Of a stretch of DNA of 64,000 nt, positions 1-9,231 are shown piece after piece (within the stretch, counting starts at the first letter, position 1; each line of letters begins with the position of its first letter). The stretch lies in assembly GCF_003813965.1 (NCBI RefSeq), contig NZ_CP033896.1, positions 2,108,001 to 2,172,000 of the forward strand, in the 5' to 3' direction. The stretch comes from Corynebacterium choanae. Its GTDB lineage: Bacteria; Actinomycetota; Actinomycetes; Mycobacteriales; Mycobacteriaceae. The position numbers and the translations under genes were made by a program. A model generated the notes under the pieces. It saw only the letters and a list, made by a program, of their open reading frames with translations, had not been told where the DNA came from and ran no database searches.

Positions 1-1
1 C

Positions 2-565
2 GTCGATACTCGCTATCCTTTCGACCCGGAAAAAGCGAAAGCACTGTTAGCTGAAGCTGGTGTGACTGCACCGAATAATAAAATTGTGCTGGCCACACCT
101 ACCCGACCTTACGCAATGCAGTCCGCGGAGATGATCTATTCCCAGCTGAAAGCTGTCGGTTTTGATGTGCGTATCGAGGCGCAAGAATTCCCGGCTGTGT
201 GGCTGTCGAAGGTGTACAAACGGCATGACTATGACATGTCGATCATTGTGCATATCGAACCACGCGATATTGCCAATATTTTCGGCAATCCGGACTATTA
301 TCTTGGCTTTGACTCACCACGAGTGCAGCAGCTACTCGAGGTTGCTGATACTGCCCCTGCAGAGGATTACACTGCCGCGATGCGGCAGGTCGTCGATGCA
401 ATCATGGAGCAGGCTGCGGCAGACACGGTGTTTAATTATCCCAATATCGTGGTGCAGGCTCCGGGGGTAACCGGGCTGAATCCCAATGATTTTGGCGAAG
501 GCATTGAGCTTGCCCGTCTGCAGCGGGATGGTGCATCGGCTACTGAGGCGCAAGAAAGGGGCTAG
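2..565 (+). CDS. ABC transporter substrate-binding protein, C-terminal part (peptide type)
   Basis: This is the last 187 residues of an extracellular solute-binding protein of the oligopeptide/dipeptide (SBP_bac_5) family; the start lies outside the window. The frame is open from base 2 and reads DPEKAKALLAEAG, the usual C-lobe motif of this family, followed by QLKAVGFDVRIEAQEF. Such proteins are exported, usually as lipoproteins, and hand peptides to a membrane permease pair. It is followed after 9 bases by two permease genes and a double ATPase gene, so it is the first visible gene of a transporter operon. The substrate cannot be read from this fragment; peptides are the default, and nickel or glutathione are alternatives. 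Confidence 0.9.
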   Translation, partial: VDTRYPFDPEKAKALLAEAGVTAPNNKIVLATPTRPYAMQSAEMIYSQLKAVGFDVRIEAQEFPAVWLSKVYKRHDYDMSIIVHIEPRDIANIFGNPDYYLGFDSPRVQQLLEVADTAPAEDYTAAMRQVVDAIMEQAAADTVFNYPNIVVQAPGVTGLNPNDFGEGIELARLQRDGASATEAQERG

Positions 566-574
566 TGTTTCACC

Positions 575-1519
575 ATGCTGGCACGACGAATTGGGGGGTT
601 TTTCCTCCGCTATCTTTTGGCTGTGTTACTTGCCTCAATCGTGGTGTTTGTGCTGTTGCGGATCGCCCCTGGGGATCCAGCACAGATTGCGCTTGGTTTG
701 GATGCCACAGATGAACTCTTGGCGCAGAAACGAGCCGAACTCGGCACCGATCAGCCGCTGATTGTGCAATATGGCACCTGGCTTGGGGGGATGCTTACCG
801 GCCACTTCGGGTCGTCGCTGATCTCTGGCACCGCGATCACTCCCCTGGTGTGGGATCGTCTGCAGGTAACCGCGATTTTGGTGGTTTGTGCCATGGTGGT
901 GGCAATCGCGATTGCGGTGCCGCTGGGAATTTGGGCGGCGATGCGTCGTCGGCATGCCGATGGAATCGCTATTGCTGCCATGTCACAGGTTGGTATTGCT
1001 ATTCCGTCATTTGTGGCGGCAATTTTATTGGTGACGGTGATTGCGGTCCAGTTGGGCTGGCTGCCGTCAAATGGTTGGGTGCCGCCGGCAGATGATTTTG
1101 GCGGCTTTGTTCGGCGTCTCATATTGCCGGTGTTAGCGCTGGCAATGGTGCAGTCAGCGATCCTAACCCGCTATGTTCGCAGCGCTGTGCTTGACGTTAC
1201 CGGCGAAGACTATATGCGCACCGCCAGGGCAAAAGGGTTATCCCGCTGGCGAACGTTGATCGGCCACGGGTTGCATAATGCGTCCCTGCCGGTGCTGACC
1301 GTTGCCGCCTTACAGTTGGCCGCACTAGTAACGGGCGCGGTTGTTATCGAGCATGTGTTTGTCATTCCAGGAATTGGATCGCTGCTGCTGGAGGCGGTAT
1401 CCCAGCGTGACCTGCCGATTGTGCAAGCAATTGTCATGCTTTTGGTAGTGATCACCCTCAGCTTGAACTTTCTCGTCGAAGTAACTTATGCGCTGCTAGA
1501 TCCACGTTTACGCACCTAA
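575..1519 (+). CDS. ABC transporter permease, OppB/DppB type
   Basis: Integral membrane permease of a peptide-type ABC importer, 314 residues, the normal length for DppB/OppB. The N-terminal region has the usual signature (RIAPGDPAQIALG), followed by about six hydrophobic segments. The cytoplasmic EAA-like coupling loop that contacts the ATPase is at about residues 210-240 (GEDYMRTARAKGLS). The ATG lies 9 bases after the binding-protein stop, and the OppC-type partner follows. It forms the heterodimeric channel with that partner. The family is certain; the transported substrate is not shown by the sequence. Confidence 0.92.
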   Translation: MLARRIGGFFLRYLLAVLLASIVVFVLLRIAPGDPAQIALGLDATDELLAQKRAELGTDQPLIVQYGTWLGGMLTGHFGSSLISGTAITPLVWDRLQVTAILVVCAMVVAIAIAVPLGIWAAMRRRHADGIAIAAMSQVGIAIPSFVAAILLVTVIAVQLGWLPSNGWVPPADDFGGFVRRLILPVLALAMVQSAILTRYVRSAVLDVTGEDYMRTARAKGLSRWRTLIGHGLHNASLPVLTVAALQLAALVTGAVVIEHVFVIPGIGSLLLEAVSQRDLPIVQAIVMLLVVITLSLNFLVEVTYALLDPRLRT

Positions 1520-1598
1520 CGCTTTTTGTTGCTGCGTGAGAAGTTCTCCGCCCTGTTCGTTATTCTTTGTTATTGCCTTTGGGAAGGATGTTTCCCCC

Positions 1599-2450
1599 AT
1601 GAGTGTGCTTGATCTCTCGGCCGCACCCCGGCGGCATCGTTCCTCGATGTGGCTAACCATTGTCGGCGGCGTGCTTGTAACACTGGTGGTTCTTATGGCG
1701 CTTGTCGCCACGGTCGCCACCCCCTATGATCCTGTTCATGCCATCGCCGAGGATCGGCTGCAAGGTCCATCGTGGACGCATCTGTTTGGCACCGATCAAT
1801 TCGGGCGAGATACCCTGTCACGGATTATGGCTGGGGCGAAGATTTCACTGACTGTGGGGGCGCTGGCAGTGACTATCGGGGCAGTCGTTGGGGTGCCGCT
1901 GGGCGTTGGTGCCGCCATGTTGGGTGGCCGGATCGATGCGGTAATCGCCCGCACTGTCGACGTGGTCATGGCGTTTCCGGCATTGCTGTTAGCAATCGTG
2001 GCCGGCGCCGCATTTGGCTCGTCAACGACCACTGCAACGCTTGCCATCGGGGTGGCTGCAATTCCTGGTTTCGCACGAATCGCCCGGGCTGGCACATTAA
2101 CGGTAAAAACCTTTGACTATATTGCCGCCGCCCGCACCTCCAATGTTTCACCAATAACAATTGCAATCACGCATGTGATTCCCAATATTGCCGGTTTGAT
2201 TATTGTGCAAGCCACAGTCGGTTTTTCACTGGCGATCCTGGCCGAAGCAGGATTGTCCTTCCTTGGCCTTGGCACGCCGCCGCCCCACGCCTCCTGGGGT
2301 CGGATGCTCGCCGATTCGCAAGGCTTTCTCGGATCTCATCCGATACTGGCTCTGTGGCCAGGATTGTTTATCGCAATAACCGTATTGGGGTTTAATCTGC
2401 TCGGCGACGGATTACGTGACCATGCCGACCCGCGAACAAGGATGGCGTAA
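1599..2450 (+). CDS. ABC transporter permease, OppC/DppC type
   Basis: Second permease subunit, 283 residues from the ATG at 1599. That start is preferred because GGAAGGA sits about 10 bases upstream, although the frame is open further 5'. It has an N-terminal membrane helix, the FGTDQFGRDTLSRIMAGAK motif typical of DppC/OppC, and an EAA loop around IAAARTSNVSP. It ends with HADPRTRMA. The stop codon directly abuts the ATG of the ATPase gene, so the two are probably translationally coupled. It pairs with the OppB-type protein to form the channel. Confidence 0.92.
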   Translation: MSVLDLSAAPRRHRSSMWLTIVGGVLVTLVVLMALVATVATPYDPVHAIAEDRLQGPSWTHLFGTDQFGRDTLSRIMAGAKISLTVGALAVTIGAVVGVPLGVGAAMLGGRIDAVIARTVDVVMAFPALLLAIVAGAAFGSSTTTATLAIGVAAIPGFARIARAGTLTVKTFDYIAAARTSNVSPITIAITHVIPNIAGLIIVQATVGFSLAILAEAGLSFLGLGTPPPHASWGRMLADSQGFLGSHPILALWPGLFIAITVLGFNLLGDGLRDHADPRTRMA

Positions 2451-4148
2451 ATGAGCGTGTTGCAATGTAGGAATCTCACCATCACCACCCGCCACGGGGT
2501 ACGGCTCGTTGACAATGTTCACCTGCGTCTTGACCGTGGTGAACGGGTTGGGCTTATTGGCGAATCCGGATCAGGTAAGTCACTGACCGCATTTGCTTTA
2601 CTCGGGCTAGTGCATCCCTCCCTCACCGTCACCGGGGAGATCACGTTAGCTGACCAGCCGGGTAATCTTGTCACGCTTGCTGAACGTGTCATGTGCACTA
2701 TTCGGGGTCGGCGGATCGCGATGGTGTTCCAGGAGCCAATGACTGCCTTAAACCCGGTGCACACGATCGGCGATCAGATCGCAGAAGTGCTACTACATCA
2801 CCGCATGGTGTCCTCCGCGGCAGCTGCCCGCGGCCGGGTGACTGAACTGTTAGAACAGGTCGAATTAACGCTCACCGGTGATCCATACCGCACCTATCCG
2901 CATCAGCTTTCCGGTGGCCAACGGCAGCGAGTACTCATCGCAATGGCGATTGCAACCAACCCAGATGTGTTGATCTGTGACGAACCAACCACAGCCCTCG
3001 ACACTACGGTGCAACGCACTATTGTGCGGCTGATTGCACGCTTGGTGGAAACCCACAATATGGCGCTGCTGTTTATCACCCACGATCTTGGGCTTATCGG
3101 CGATATGTGTCAGCGGGTGATGGTGATGCAGCATGGGGTGATCGTAGAAGCGGCAGACACTGCCACTATTTTCACCCACCCCACCCACCCGTACACGCGG
3201 GGGCTTCTTGCCGCCAGTGATCTGCGGGCACGAGATACCAAGGGACGTCTTTATACGGTGCAATCTGCTGGCGACGACTATGCACCGGGGGTGGCTCACG
3301 CGCAGCCCCAATTTCCTGCACCTGGTGCCCCGCTGCTGGAGGCTAAAGGTGTCAGCAAAACCTATTTCCGCAATACTGGGCTGTTTCGTCGGGTTGAGCA
3401 TCATGCCCTCCAGCCGACAGACTGTGTGCTGCGCAGTGGGCAGCGGCTCGGCATAGTGGGCGGCTCCGGGTCGGGAAAATCAACGCTGCTAAAAATTGTG
3501 GCCGGACTTATTGAACCGTCCACTGGCACGGTAACCATTGACGGCCGCACCTATGGCAGCCGGGCAGAAGTATCGAAAGCGGATCATCGAAGGGCGGTAG
3601 CCTATGCCCACCGGCAGCTGCAGCTGGTGTTTCAAGACCCGTCTGGGTCGCTGGATCCGCGCATGACTATCGGAACAATTGTGGGCGAACCCTTGCAGGC
3701 GACCAGCTTGTCGACTTCACAGCGTCGTGACCGGGTCGTCGAAGTGCTCGGGGAGGTGGGAATTGATCCGTCTGCGGTTGATCGATATCCGCACGAATTT
3801 TCCGGTGGTCAACGGCAGCGAATCTCCATCGCACGAGCCCTATCGCTGCGGCCACGCATCTTACTGGCTGACGAACCTGTCAGTGCCTTGGATGTGTCGG
3901 TGCGAGCGCAAGTGTTGAATCTGCTCACTGAGTTGATTATTGATCATGAACTCGCCTTGATTCTGGTAGGCCACGATCTTTCTGTGGTGCGCGAGATGTG
4001 CAGTGAAGTCATGGTGCTCGACCGTGGACGTGTCGTCGAGACTGGCAGTGTCACACAAGTGTGGAACGCCCCCTCGCACCCGTACACCCAGTCGCTGCTG
4101 GCGGCAGTGCCCACAATCGGTAGCCCGGCGACAGTCACCGCGCCGTAG
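2451..4148 (+). CDS. ABC transporter double ATP-binding protein (OppD-OppF fusion)
   Basis: A 565-residue protein with two complete nucleotide-binding domains, corresponding to fused OppD and OppF. Domain 1 (about 1-270) has Walker A GESGSGKS, signature LSGGQRQR and Walker B VLICDEPTT. Domain 2 (about 295-560) has Walker A GGSGSGKS, signature FSGGQRQR and Walker B ILLADEPVS. Each domain ends with the HPYT motif typical of peptide transporters. The start ATG immediately follows the permease stop. The protein energises import through the two upstream permeases. Fused D-F ATPases are common in actinobacteria. Confidence 0.95.
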   Translation: MSVLQCRNLTITTRHGVRLVDNVHLRLDRGERVGLIGESGSGKSLTAFALLGLVHPSLTVTGEITLADQPGNLVTLAERVMCTIRGRRIAMVFQEPMTALNPVHTIGDQIAEVLLHHRMVSSAAAARGRVTELLEQVELTLTGDPYRTYPHQLSGGQRQRVLIAMAIATNPDVLICDEPTTALDTTVQRTIVRLIARLVETHNMALLFITHDLGLIGDMCQRVMVMQHGVIVEAADTATIFTHPTHPYTRGLLAASDLRARDTKGRLYTVQSAGDDYAPGVAHAQPQFPAPGAPLLEAKGVSKTYFRNTGLFRRVEHHALQPTDCVLRSGQRLGIVGGSGSGKSTLLKIVAGLIEPSTGTVTIDGRTYGSRAEVSKADHRRAVAYAHRQLQLVFQDPSGSLDPRMTIGTIVGEPLQATSLSTSQRRDRVVEVLGEVGIDPSAVDRYPHEFSGGQRQRISIARALSLRPRILLADEPVSALDVSVRAQVLNLLTELIIDHELALILVGHDLSVVREMCSEVMVLDRGRVVETGSVTQVWNAPSHPYTQSLLAAVPTIGSPATVTAP

Positions 4149-4260
4149 ATAACAGCTAACAAAGACAACACGATCCCAAACGCTTTCCCGGAATTGAGCT
4201 GTGGCCGCCACTATAGGATTCGCAGGGTGACTGTAGTTGATGCGACGGTCGCCAGGTTAC

Positions 4261-4337
4261 ACACAACAACCCCGCCTATTGGTTTCAAGGTCCGGGAAAC
4301 CTCAAGAACATACCTTTAGGCGGGGTTGTTGGTGTGT
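4261..4337. terminator. Compound inverted repeat between convergent genes
   Basis: The outer arms 4261-4277 and 4318-4337 pair over about 17 bp (ACAACAACCCCGCC against GGCGGGGTTGTTG) with a short bulge. Inside is a second small stem, GGTTTC 4281-4286 with GAAACC 4296-4301. It lies between the transporter operon (plus strand) and the convergent gene at 4382-5194, so it may terminate transcription from both sides. There is no run of T on either side, so it is not a classical rho-independent terminator. Confidence 0.55.
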
Positions 4338-4381
4338 GCCGGCCGAGTGACAGTTTGCCAGTAGGCGGCGGTGAAGAGCAG

Positions 4382-5194
4382 TTACCGGATTCCGGACTGC
4401 TTGGAGGAAGTCGTCGACAACGGTTCACCGATGACATCGATTGGTGCAGATAATCCGTATTCGCGCAGCGGCGAGGATATTGCGGTCAACAACGAGATGA
4501 GTGATGCTTTCAAAAAATCGAGGAAAGTAATCTCATGGCGGGGGCAGGGTTCCAGGGAGCCGTTTTGCCACTCCCAGGTGTTGCCGATTTTGACAAGATA
4601 GTCGGATTGGTTGTCGATGACCCGCTGCCAGCAGGCACGTACCTCACTGCGACTCGTCGGACCGAACCGGTAGGCGCTGCGCACATTTTCCCGAAGTTTG
4701 TAGGATTTCCAGGCACGATACCAGTCACCAACCAGGTTGACTGGCCGGTAATCGCGAATGAAATCCCCTGGGGTGTAGGTGGGTGCGCTGGTGTCGTTTT
4801 CCGGCTGTTTCGCGGTGGTCGTTGCAGCGTCTTCGGCAGGGGTTGCCTGGTCGTCTTCCGGTGACGGGTTGGTGACTGGTTCGGTGTCCGGGGTGGTTTC
4901 TGCAGCATCAGCCGCATCCGTCTCACCTGCTGCGGCGGTGTCATCCGCTTCAGTTGCCGTATCGGTGGCCTGCTCAGCGGCAGGTGCCTTGTCATCACCT
5001 GCTGCTGTTTCGTCACCTGCAGTAGGATCAGCTGGCTTGGCGCCGGTATCTGCGTTAGTTGCCGGTGAAGCGGTGGCTGCTGTATCGGTTTGCGAAGCAG
5101 GAGCTTCAGCTGCTTGTGCTGTTGGTATTTGCACCAGTCCGGCACACAGGCTGGCGGCGATGATCGTGGATGCGCATGCTGATGTAATCCTCAC
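4382..5194 (-). CDS. Secreted Ala/Thr/Asp-rich protein of unknown function
   Basis: Not recognised as a known family. The GTG at 5194 is chosen as start (270 residues): it places a Sec signal peptide at the N-terminus (VRITSACASTIIAAS, ending near AQAAEA), and AGGA lies about 10 bases upstream. Mature residues of roughly 35-135 are low complexity, rich in Ala, Thr, Asp and Glu, and probably disordered or wall-spanning. The C-terminal ~130 residues are a compact-looking domain with many aromatic residues (RDYRPVNLVGDWYRAWKSYK) and two cysteines (RACW, EPCP), and then a hydrophobic segment FLKASLISLLTAI. It is a single gene convergent with the peptide transporter. The sequence supports secretion; the function is unknown. 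Confidence 0.75.
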   Translation of the reverse strand: MRITSACASTIIAASLCAGLVQIPTAQAAEAPASQTDTAATASPATNADTGAKPADPTAGDETAAGDDKAPAAEQATDTATEADDTAAAGETDAADAAETTPDTEPVTNPSPEDDQATPAEDAATTTAKQPENDTSAPTYTPGDFIRDYRPVNLVGDWYRAWKSYKLRENVRSAYRFGPTSRSEVRACWQRVIDNQSDYLVKIGNTWEWQNGSLEPCPRHEITFLDFLKASLISLLTAISSPLREYGLSAPIDVIGEPLSTTSSKQSGIR

Positions 5195-5711
5195 AGCTAT
5201 GTATCCTAAACTGCTCTGCTCACCGTTACACATTGACTGTGGTAACTCAGCCACCACTGGTTCCCCAACCCCCTGGTTTCTATCCCCGCAGCAACACTGC
5301 CCTGCAGGGCACCGTTGCCCTATCCACTGCTGATGGATGTTCGCAGATCACCGACCGCAGGCACTGTTTGCGGACAGCCCCAGCAGGCTTTCCAGCCGCA
5401 AGCACCGACAACACACCCGCCTAGATCTTAGCCTTTTCTTAATAACGCTAAATACATCACACCTATATAGCTTTCCGATAGACGCAGCGTAGCGATACTG
5501 CAGGTCAGCTAGTTTGGCTAACATAATTATTCCCCCACCTGCGGGCGAGTTCGGGCAGCGCGCCAAAATCTGAGGAATTTTCAGCTACGATGATCTGCAC
5601 TGGGAAGGAACAACTTCATATCGGCTCACCACCAGGCTTTCGCTGGTGGGTGGCCACCACCTGTTCATTGTTAACTTCACCGTTACGGGTATATCCATTG
5701 GGGGAATTACT
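5195..5711. other. Divergent intergenic region
   Basis: About 520 bases between two divergent genes, so it should hold both promoters. There is a small hairpin, CACCAG/CTGGTG with loop GCTTTCG, near 5626-5644, just upstream of the plus-strand gene. No convincing coding sequence is seen. Confidence 0.5.
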
Positions 5712-6713
5712 GTGCAAGGAACTCATCCTTCCCGCGCTGGCAATGATGCCAGCAATGTTCAAGATTCGTCACAGCACGGCCGGTCGCCGTCGCTCGTCGA
5801 TGCGCCGGTTGGTACCTATTCACGGTTCCGCCCGGGCCAGGGGGGCACGCATCAACGCTGGGGTTTCCCACTGCCGCGGGCAGTGCAGCATCATCCACGA
5901 CCACATTCACAACGATCGGCAGAAGATACTTCACCGTCACCTGCCACACGTGCGTCAGCAAAGCGCCGAGTAACACCATCAGCATCCGCGGCGGTTCCGG
6001 TGGAAAAAGCGCAGCAGACCAGTGCACAGTTGCCGTGGCCAGCATTGGCCGAGTTTGCTTCCATCAAAACATCAGACTCGGAAAATCACGACCACCCAAC
6101 CGGCGCCCATCCCATTCCAACACCAGCACCGTTGTATCGATTTACCGCACCGTGTACACAAGACCAGTCTGCAGGTGAGGAAATAGCGCCCACGGATGGA
6201 TCGAACAATCGCCAGCACACAACAGTTGATCAGACTGCCGACTGCGACGAGAACGACCCGCGAATCACCGCTGATGGATCGCAGCGCGGCGAGACTGCTG
6301 CATCTGCTGCTGCCAGCACAGATCCACTAACTGCCCCGTTCGCACAGGTGACCAGGGTGACTCCGGCGCAGCCAACTCCACTCTATGAGCTGGCACGAAC
6401 CGTAGTGAATACGGTGTTTCAGCAATCGCCGCAGGCTGGGTTGGGGAGCCTTCCGGGGGAACACACTTCGACAGCAACCCCGAAATCCAAGGAACAGCCA
6501 ACCCCACGAATTCGGCGGCGTGCCCCGGAAGACGTTCCGGCTGGGGCGGCCGGAATTTCATGGCTACAAAGCCGTACCCTTCCACAGTCTGCTGCGCCAC
6601 AGGCTGCCGGGGGCGGCGCCACCATGTCGAATTGGGGCAATGGTGCACAACCTGCCACCCCCAGCCAAACATGGACGCAACCATCCGGAAGGCATCGCCG
6701 CACCGCTTGGTAG
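5712..6713 (+). CDS. Low-complexity hypothetical protein ending at an amber codon
   Basis: Not recognised. The GTG at 5712 is chosen because GGGGG sits about 7 bases upstream. The 333-residue product is rich in Pro, Thr, Gln, His and Ser and looks disordered. Two short related motifs recur (PAPLYRF and PTPLYELA). It ends at TAG 6711-6713, but the same frame then stays open for 93 more codons to a TAG at 6993-6995. That extension encodes a membrane-helix-like segment (ALVLVGVAGVAIAADTFAAI) followed by FRRR. The gene may therefore be a nonsense-interrupted, originally membrane-anchored protein, or the extension may be chance. Whether it is expressed is uncertain. Confidence 0.5.
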   Translation: MQGTHPSRAGNDASNVQDSSQHGRSPSLVDAPVGTYSRFRPGQGGTHQRWGFPLPRAVQHHPRPHSQRSAEDTSPSPATRASAKRRVTPSASAAVPVEKAQQTSAQLPWPALAEFASIKTSDSENHDHPTGAHPIPTPAPLYRFTAPCTQDQSAGEEIAPTDGSNNRQHTTVDQTADCDENDPRITADGSQRGETAASAAASTDPLTAPFAQVTRVTPAQPTPLYELARTVVNTVFQQSPQAGLGSLPGEHTSTATPKSKEQPTPRIRRRAPEDVPAGAAGISWLQSRTLPQSAAPQAAGGGATMSNWGNGAQPATPSQTWTQPSGRHRRTAW

Positions 6714-6995
6714 CCGAGCACTAGATCACCTTGCTACGCGGCAAGCCGGCGGCCACCAAGCTGGCCGATCATAACTAATCCACTCACCCGCTGCCCCAAC
6801 CACAACGCACTCGTTCTGGTTGGGGTGGCGGGTGTTGCGATTGCAGCAGATACCTTTGCTGCAATATTTAGGAGGCGATCGTCAATCCCCGCCACCGGCG
6901 GGCTGCACATCGTCGAAAAGGCATGCCAAGCCCCACCGACCATTGGGGACATCTTCAATAGCAACCTCTTCGCAACCGATGCCGACGATCACTAG
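6714..6995 (+). pseudogene. In-frame continuation after amber stop, encodes a membrane-helix-like segment
   Basis: This is the 93-codon stretch in the same frame as the preceding gene, past the TAG at 6711. It contains one hydrophobic segment of about 20 residues near codons 31-51, then FRRR and an acidic C-terminus (TDADDH). It overlaps the 3' end of the minus-strand hydrolase gene by four bases. It could be the detached C-terminus of the upstream gene. The rare-looking codons (ATA, AGG AGG) and Arg/Pro-rich start make this unsure. Confidence 0.3.
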
Positions 6996-8374
6996 TGGTC
7001 ATCAACCATGTCAATAAGCCGGCTTAAGATAGCTTCCCCATTACCTGCAATCCCATCATGCTGGTGGGCGTTGGTGATCCATGGGCGCATATCCCGCATG
7101 GCGGCGGCCGTCGAAAGTGAATACTGCATGGGCACGAAAATATCGTCGACATAGACCGCGGCAGCCCCGGTTGCAGTGGTCGTTGCCATGGCTTCCCGGT
7201 CGTACAGACTCTCCCAGTCGTCTTTTTCCGCCAAGATTGCTACCGCACCGGCAAACGGTTGGAGTGCTGGGTCTTCTTCAAACATCCACGGATAGATGTG
7301 TTCCCCGGTGAGATAAAAGGGCTGGCTTTCGTCGAGTGGATCAGCATCCTCAGCGAAGCCCGGGATCTCGGCCCGGAGTCGTTGTGCCGACCAGCGCGTC
7401 GCCCCCGGCACTGTGCCGCCATAGATTGATTCGTGCAGGGCTGCATAAAGAGGAGTGCTAGCAAACGACACCTGTGCCGCGACCGCACTAAGCCACGCAT
7501 CACGCAATTGTGGGCGGGAATCACCATGGTGATGAAACGGCGCTTCCAGCAGATAAGCCAAGGTGGCGAACCCGGTGTCGCGCCCCAAATTAATCCCCAC
7601 AGTGCGGAACATGCGGGAAGTTAAACGCACCCCGTTAGGCAGGCGCACATCGTTTTCATCAAGATACTGCGAGAGTTGCCGAATGGCCTGCTCAGCAAAG
7701 GGGAATTGGGCGAAGAACTGTTCATGCCGCGCCGCCAGCGCCGCATAGGTCGCCCGGTACACATCGTCGATACCGCAGTCGGTTGCCGGCAGACCACCGG
7801 TGAGATACACCTTGTCCAGCTTGTCCGGGTACTTCGACATATAGGTGGTCGCACAGAATCCACCATAGGACTGGCCAACCAAACTCACTTGATCCAGCCC
7901 AAAGTATTCCCGGAACGCTTCACAGTCGTCAACGATTGCATCTGCCCGCAGACCGGCGAGCACTTCGGCTAATTGTTCATCAGAATAGGTGGCAAGCTCA
8001 GGACTGTGCTGGTCGAGTGGGGTGGAATATCCTGTCCCCCGCTGGTCGAGCAGCAGCAAACGGTAGCGCTTCAACAGGAGGGCAAGCCAGGAGCCGATCG
8101 CGACCGGACGCGGGCTTGGACACCCTGGGCCTCCTTGCAGCTTGATGATCATGGGGAATTCTTCACCGCCGGGCGGGATTACTTCCCGGGCAAAGACGGT
8201 GATCTCACCGTATTCGGGTTTACCGACAACCCGTGGCCTGGTGATGGTGTGCGGTTTATAGGTGTAGCCACCCATAGTGAACGTTGCTGGTGGCGTTGCG
8301 GGATAGGAACTTTGCTTGCGTGGTTGGTCGTTCATAGCTGCCACTGTACTGGGTTCGTCGGCGGGAAGATGCAC
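6992..8374 (-). CDS. Alpha/beta hydrolase, proline iminopeptidase-like (peptidase S33)
   Basis: Up to 460 residues. Family signatures are clear: KLQGGPGCPSPRP (oxyanion region), LLLLDQRGTGYSTP, and the nucleophile elbow GQSYGG. This matches the prolyl aminopeptidase/tripeptidyl aminopeptidase group, which releases N-terminal proline or short peptides. There is no signal peptide, so it is probably cytoplasmic and works on imported peptides, which fits the nearby peptide transporter. The start is not decided: the ATG at 8374 and the ATG at 8335 (447 residues) both lack a good ribosome binding site. Confidence 0.85.
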   Translation of the reverse strand: MHLPADEPSTVAAMNDQPRKQSSYPATPPATFTMGGYTYKPHTITRPRVVGKPEYGEITVFAREVIPPGGEEFPMIIKLQGGPGCPSPRPVAIGSWLALLLKRYRLLLLDQRGTGYSTPLDQHSPELATYSDEQLAEVLAGLRADAIVDDCEAFREYFGLDQVSLVGQSYGGFCATTYMSKYPDKLDKVYLTGGLPATDCGIDDVYRATYAALAARHEQFFAQFPFAEQAIRQLSQYLDENDVRLPNGVRLTSRMFRTVGINLGRDTGFATLAYLLEAPFHHHGDSRPQLRDAWLSAVAAQVSFASTPLYAALHESIYGGTVPGATRWSAQRLRAEIPGFAEDADPLDESQPFYLTGEHIYPWMFEEDPALQPFAGAVAILAEKDDWESLYDREAMATTTATGAAAVYVDDIFVPMQYSLSTAAAMRDMRPWITNAHQHDGIAGNGEAILSRLIDMVDDH

Positions 8375-9231
8375 CAGGACTAGGTGAGTCGTCTATTGCA
8401 CCTGATGCGCCACTGCGGTAACAGCCGGAAGGAACAATTGCGGTGCTTGCGACCAACCAGAATGTACTTCGGTGGGAAAAACAAAGTAGTTTTACCCCCC
8501 AACATTATCCCCCTAACCATTAACCATCGCGCAAAGCCCGCCGAGCAGGGATTTTGCCAGTTTCGCGAGGTCGCTAGTTATGTTTGCCCTCAAATATAAC
8601 CCCTAACAGCACTGTTGCTAGATCACCCAAGGCACTTACCTAAGCAAACCCTTCATTGACGCCGAATCTTATTCACTACAGCCCATAAGTAGCCGTTTAC
8701 CAGCGACTTCACCAAAGAATAGCCAACCACATCCCACCCGGATAGGTTTTCGCTTCAATACTATTTGCAAAAAGCTATCGATTAGCCACACTTGCGGCCG
8801 ATGTTGGTTTATGTCCGAAACGGGGGTATCTAGCGGGTGGGTAACACCGTTATCTTTTGGGTACATACATTTTCTACCAGGACTTTAGACTTTTTCAGGC
8901 GGTCCGTGAGGCAAAAGCTAACATCATTCCCCTGCGTAAAAATTGCCCATTTTTGCCACTTTTACGCACATGTAGCCCCATTTACGTCACCAGATGAGTC
9001 ACAGATGACCAATGGCCCACCTGGGCATTTAGGAAGTTTTCACCACAAAACACCCCCGTTCGGGGAGTGACCATATTTATTTCAATAGACAAAACTTGTT
9101 TGTTCCAAATACTATTGGGGACGAAGGCAAAAGCCATTAGCCTTCGAGGGACAAGCTTCAGAGGAAGCCCGGCCTCCCAACCGGGTGAAGCAAGATTCCC
9201 CCTTCGCACCAAAAATTCAAGGAGCCCCCAA
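8375..9231. other. Long intergenic region upstream of CAP-domain gene
   Basis: About 860 bases without a credible gene; base composition is more AT-rich than the neighbours. Near the 3' end are small hairpins (CACCCCC/GGGGAGTG near 9050-9068 and another at 9122-9146), consistent with a long 5' leader of the downstream gene. Short open frames here show no family features. Confidence 0.5.
9122..9146 (+). promoter_or_regulatory. Leader hairpin upstream of CAP-domain gene
   Basis: CGAAGGC (9122-9128) and GCCTTCG (9140-9146) form a perfect 7-bp stem with an 11-base loop, about 85 bases before the start codon. Its role is unknown; it could stabilise or regulate the leader. Confidence 0.35.

Noticed and set aside
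4779..5333. Long Ala/Ser/Val-rich frame on the plus strand
   Set aside because: It is the reverse complement of the low-complexity part of the secreted protein at 4382-5194, which has a signal peptide and a C-terminal domain; the plus-strand frame has neither.
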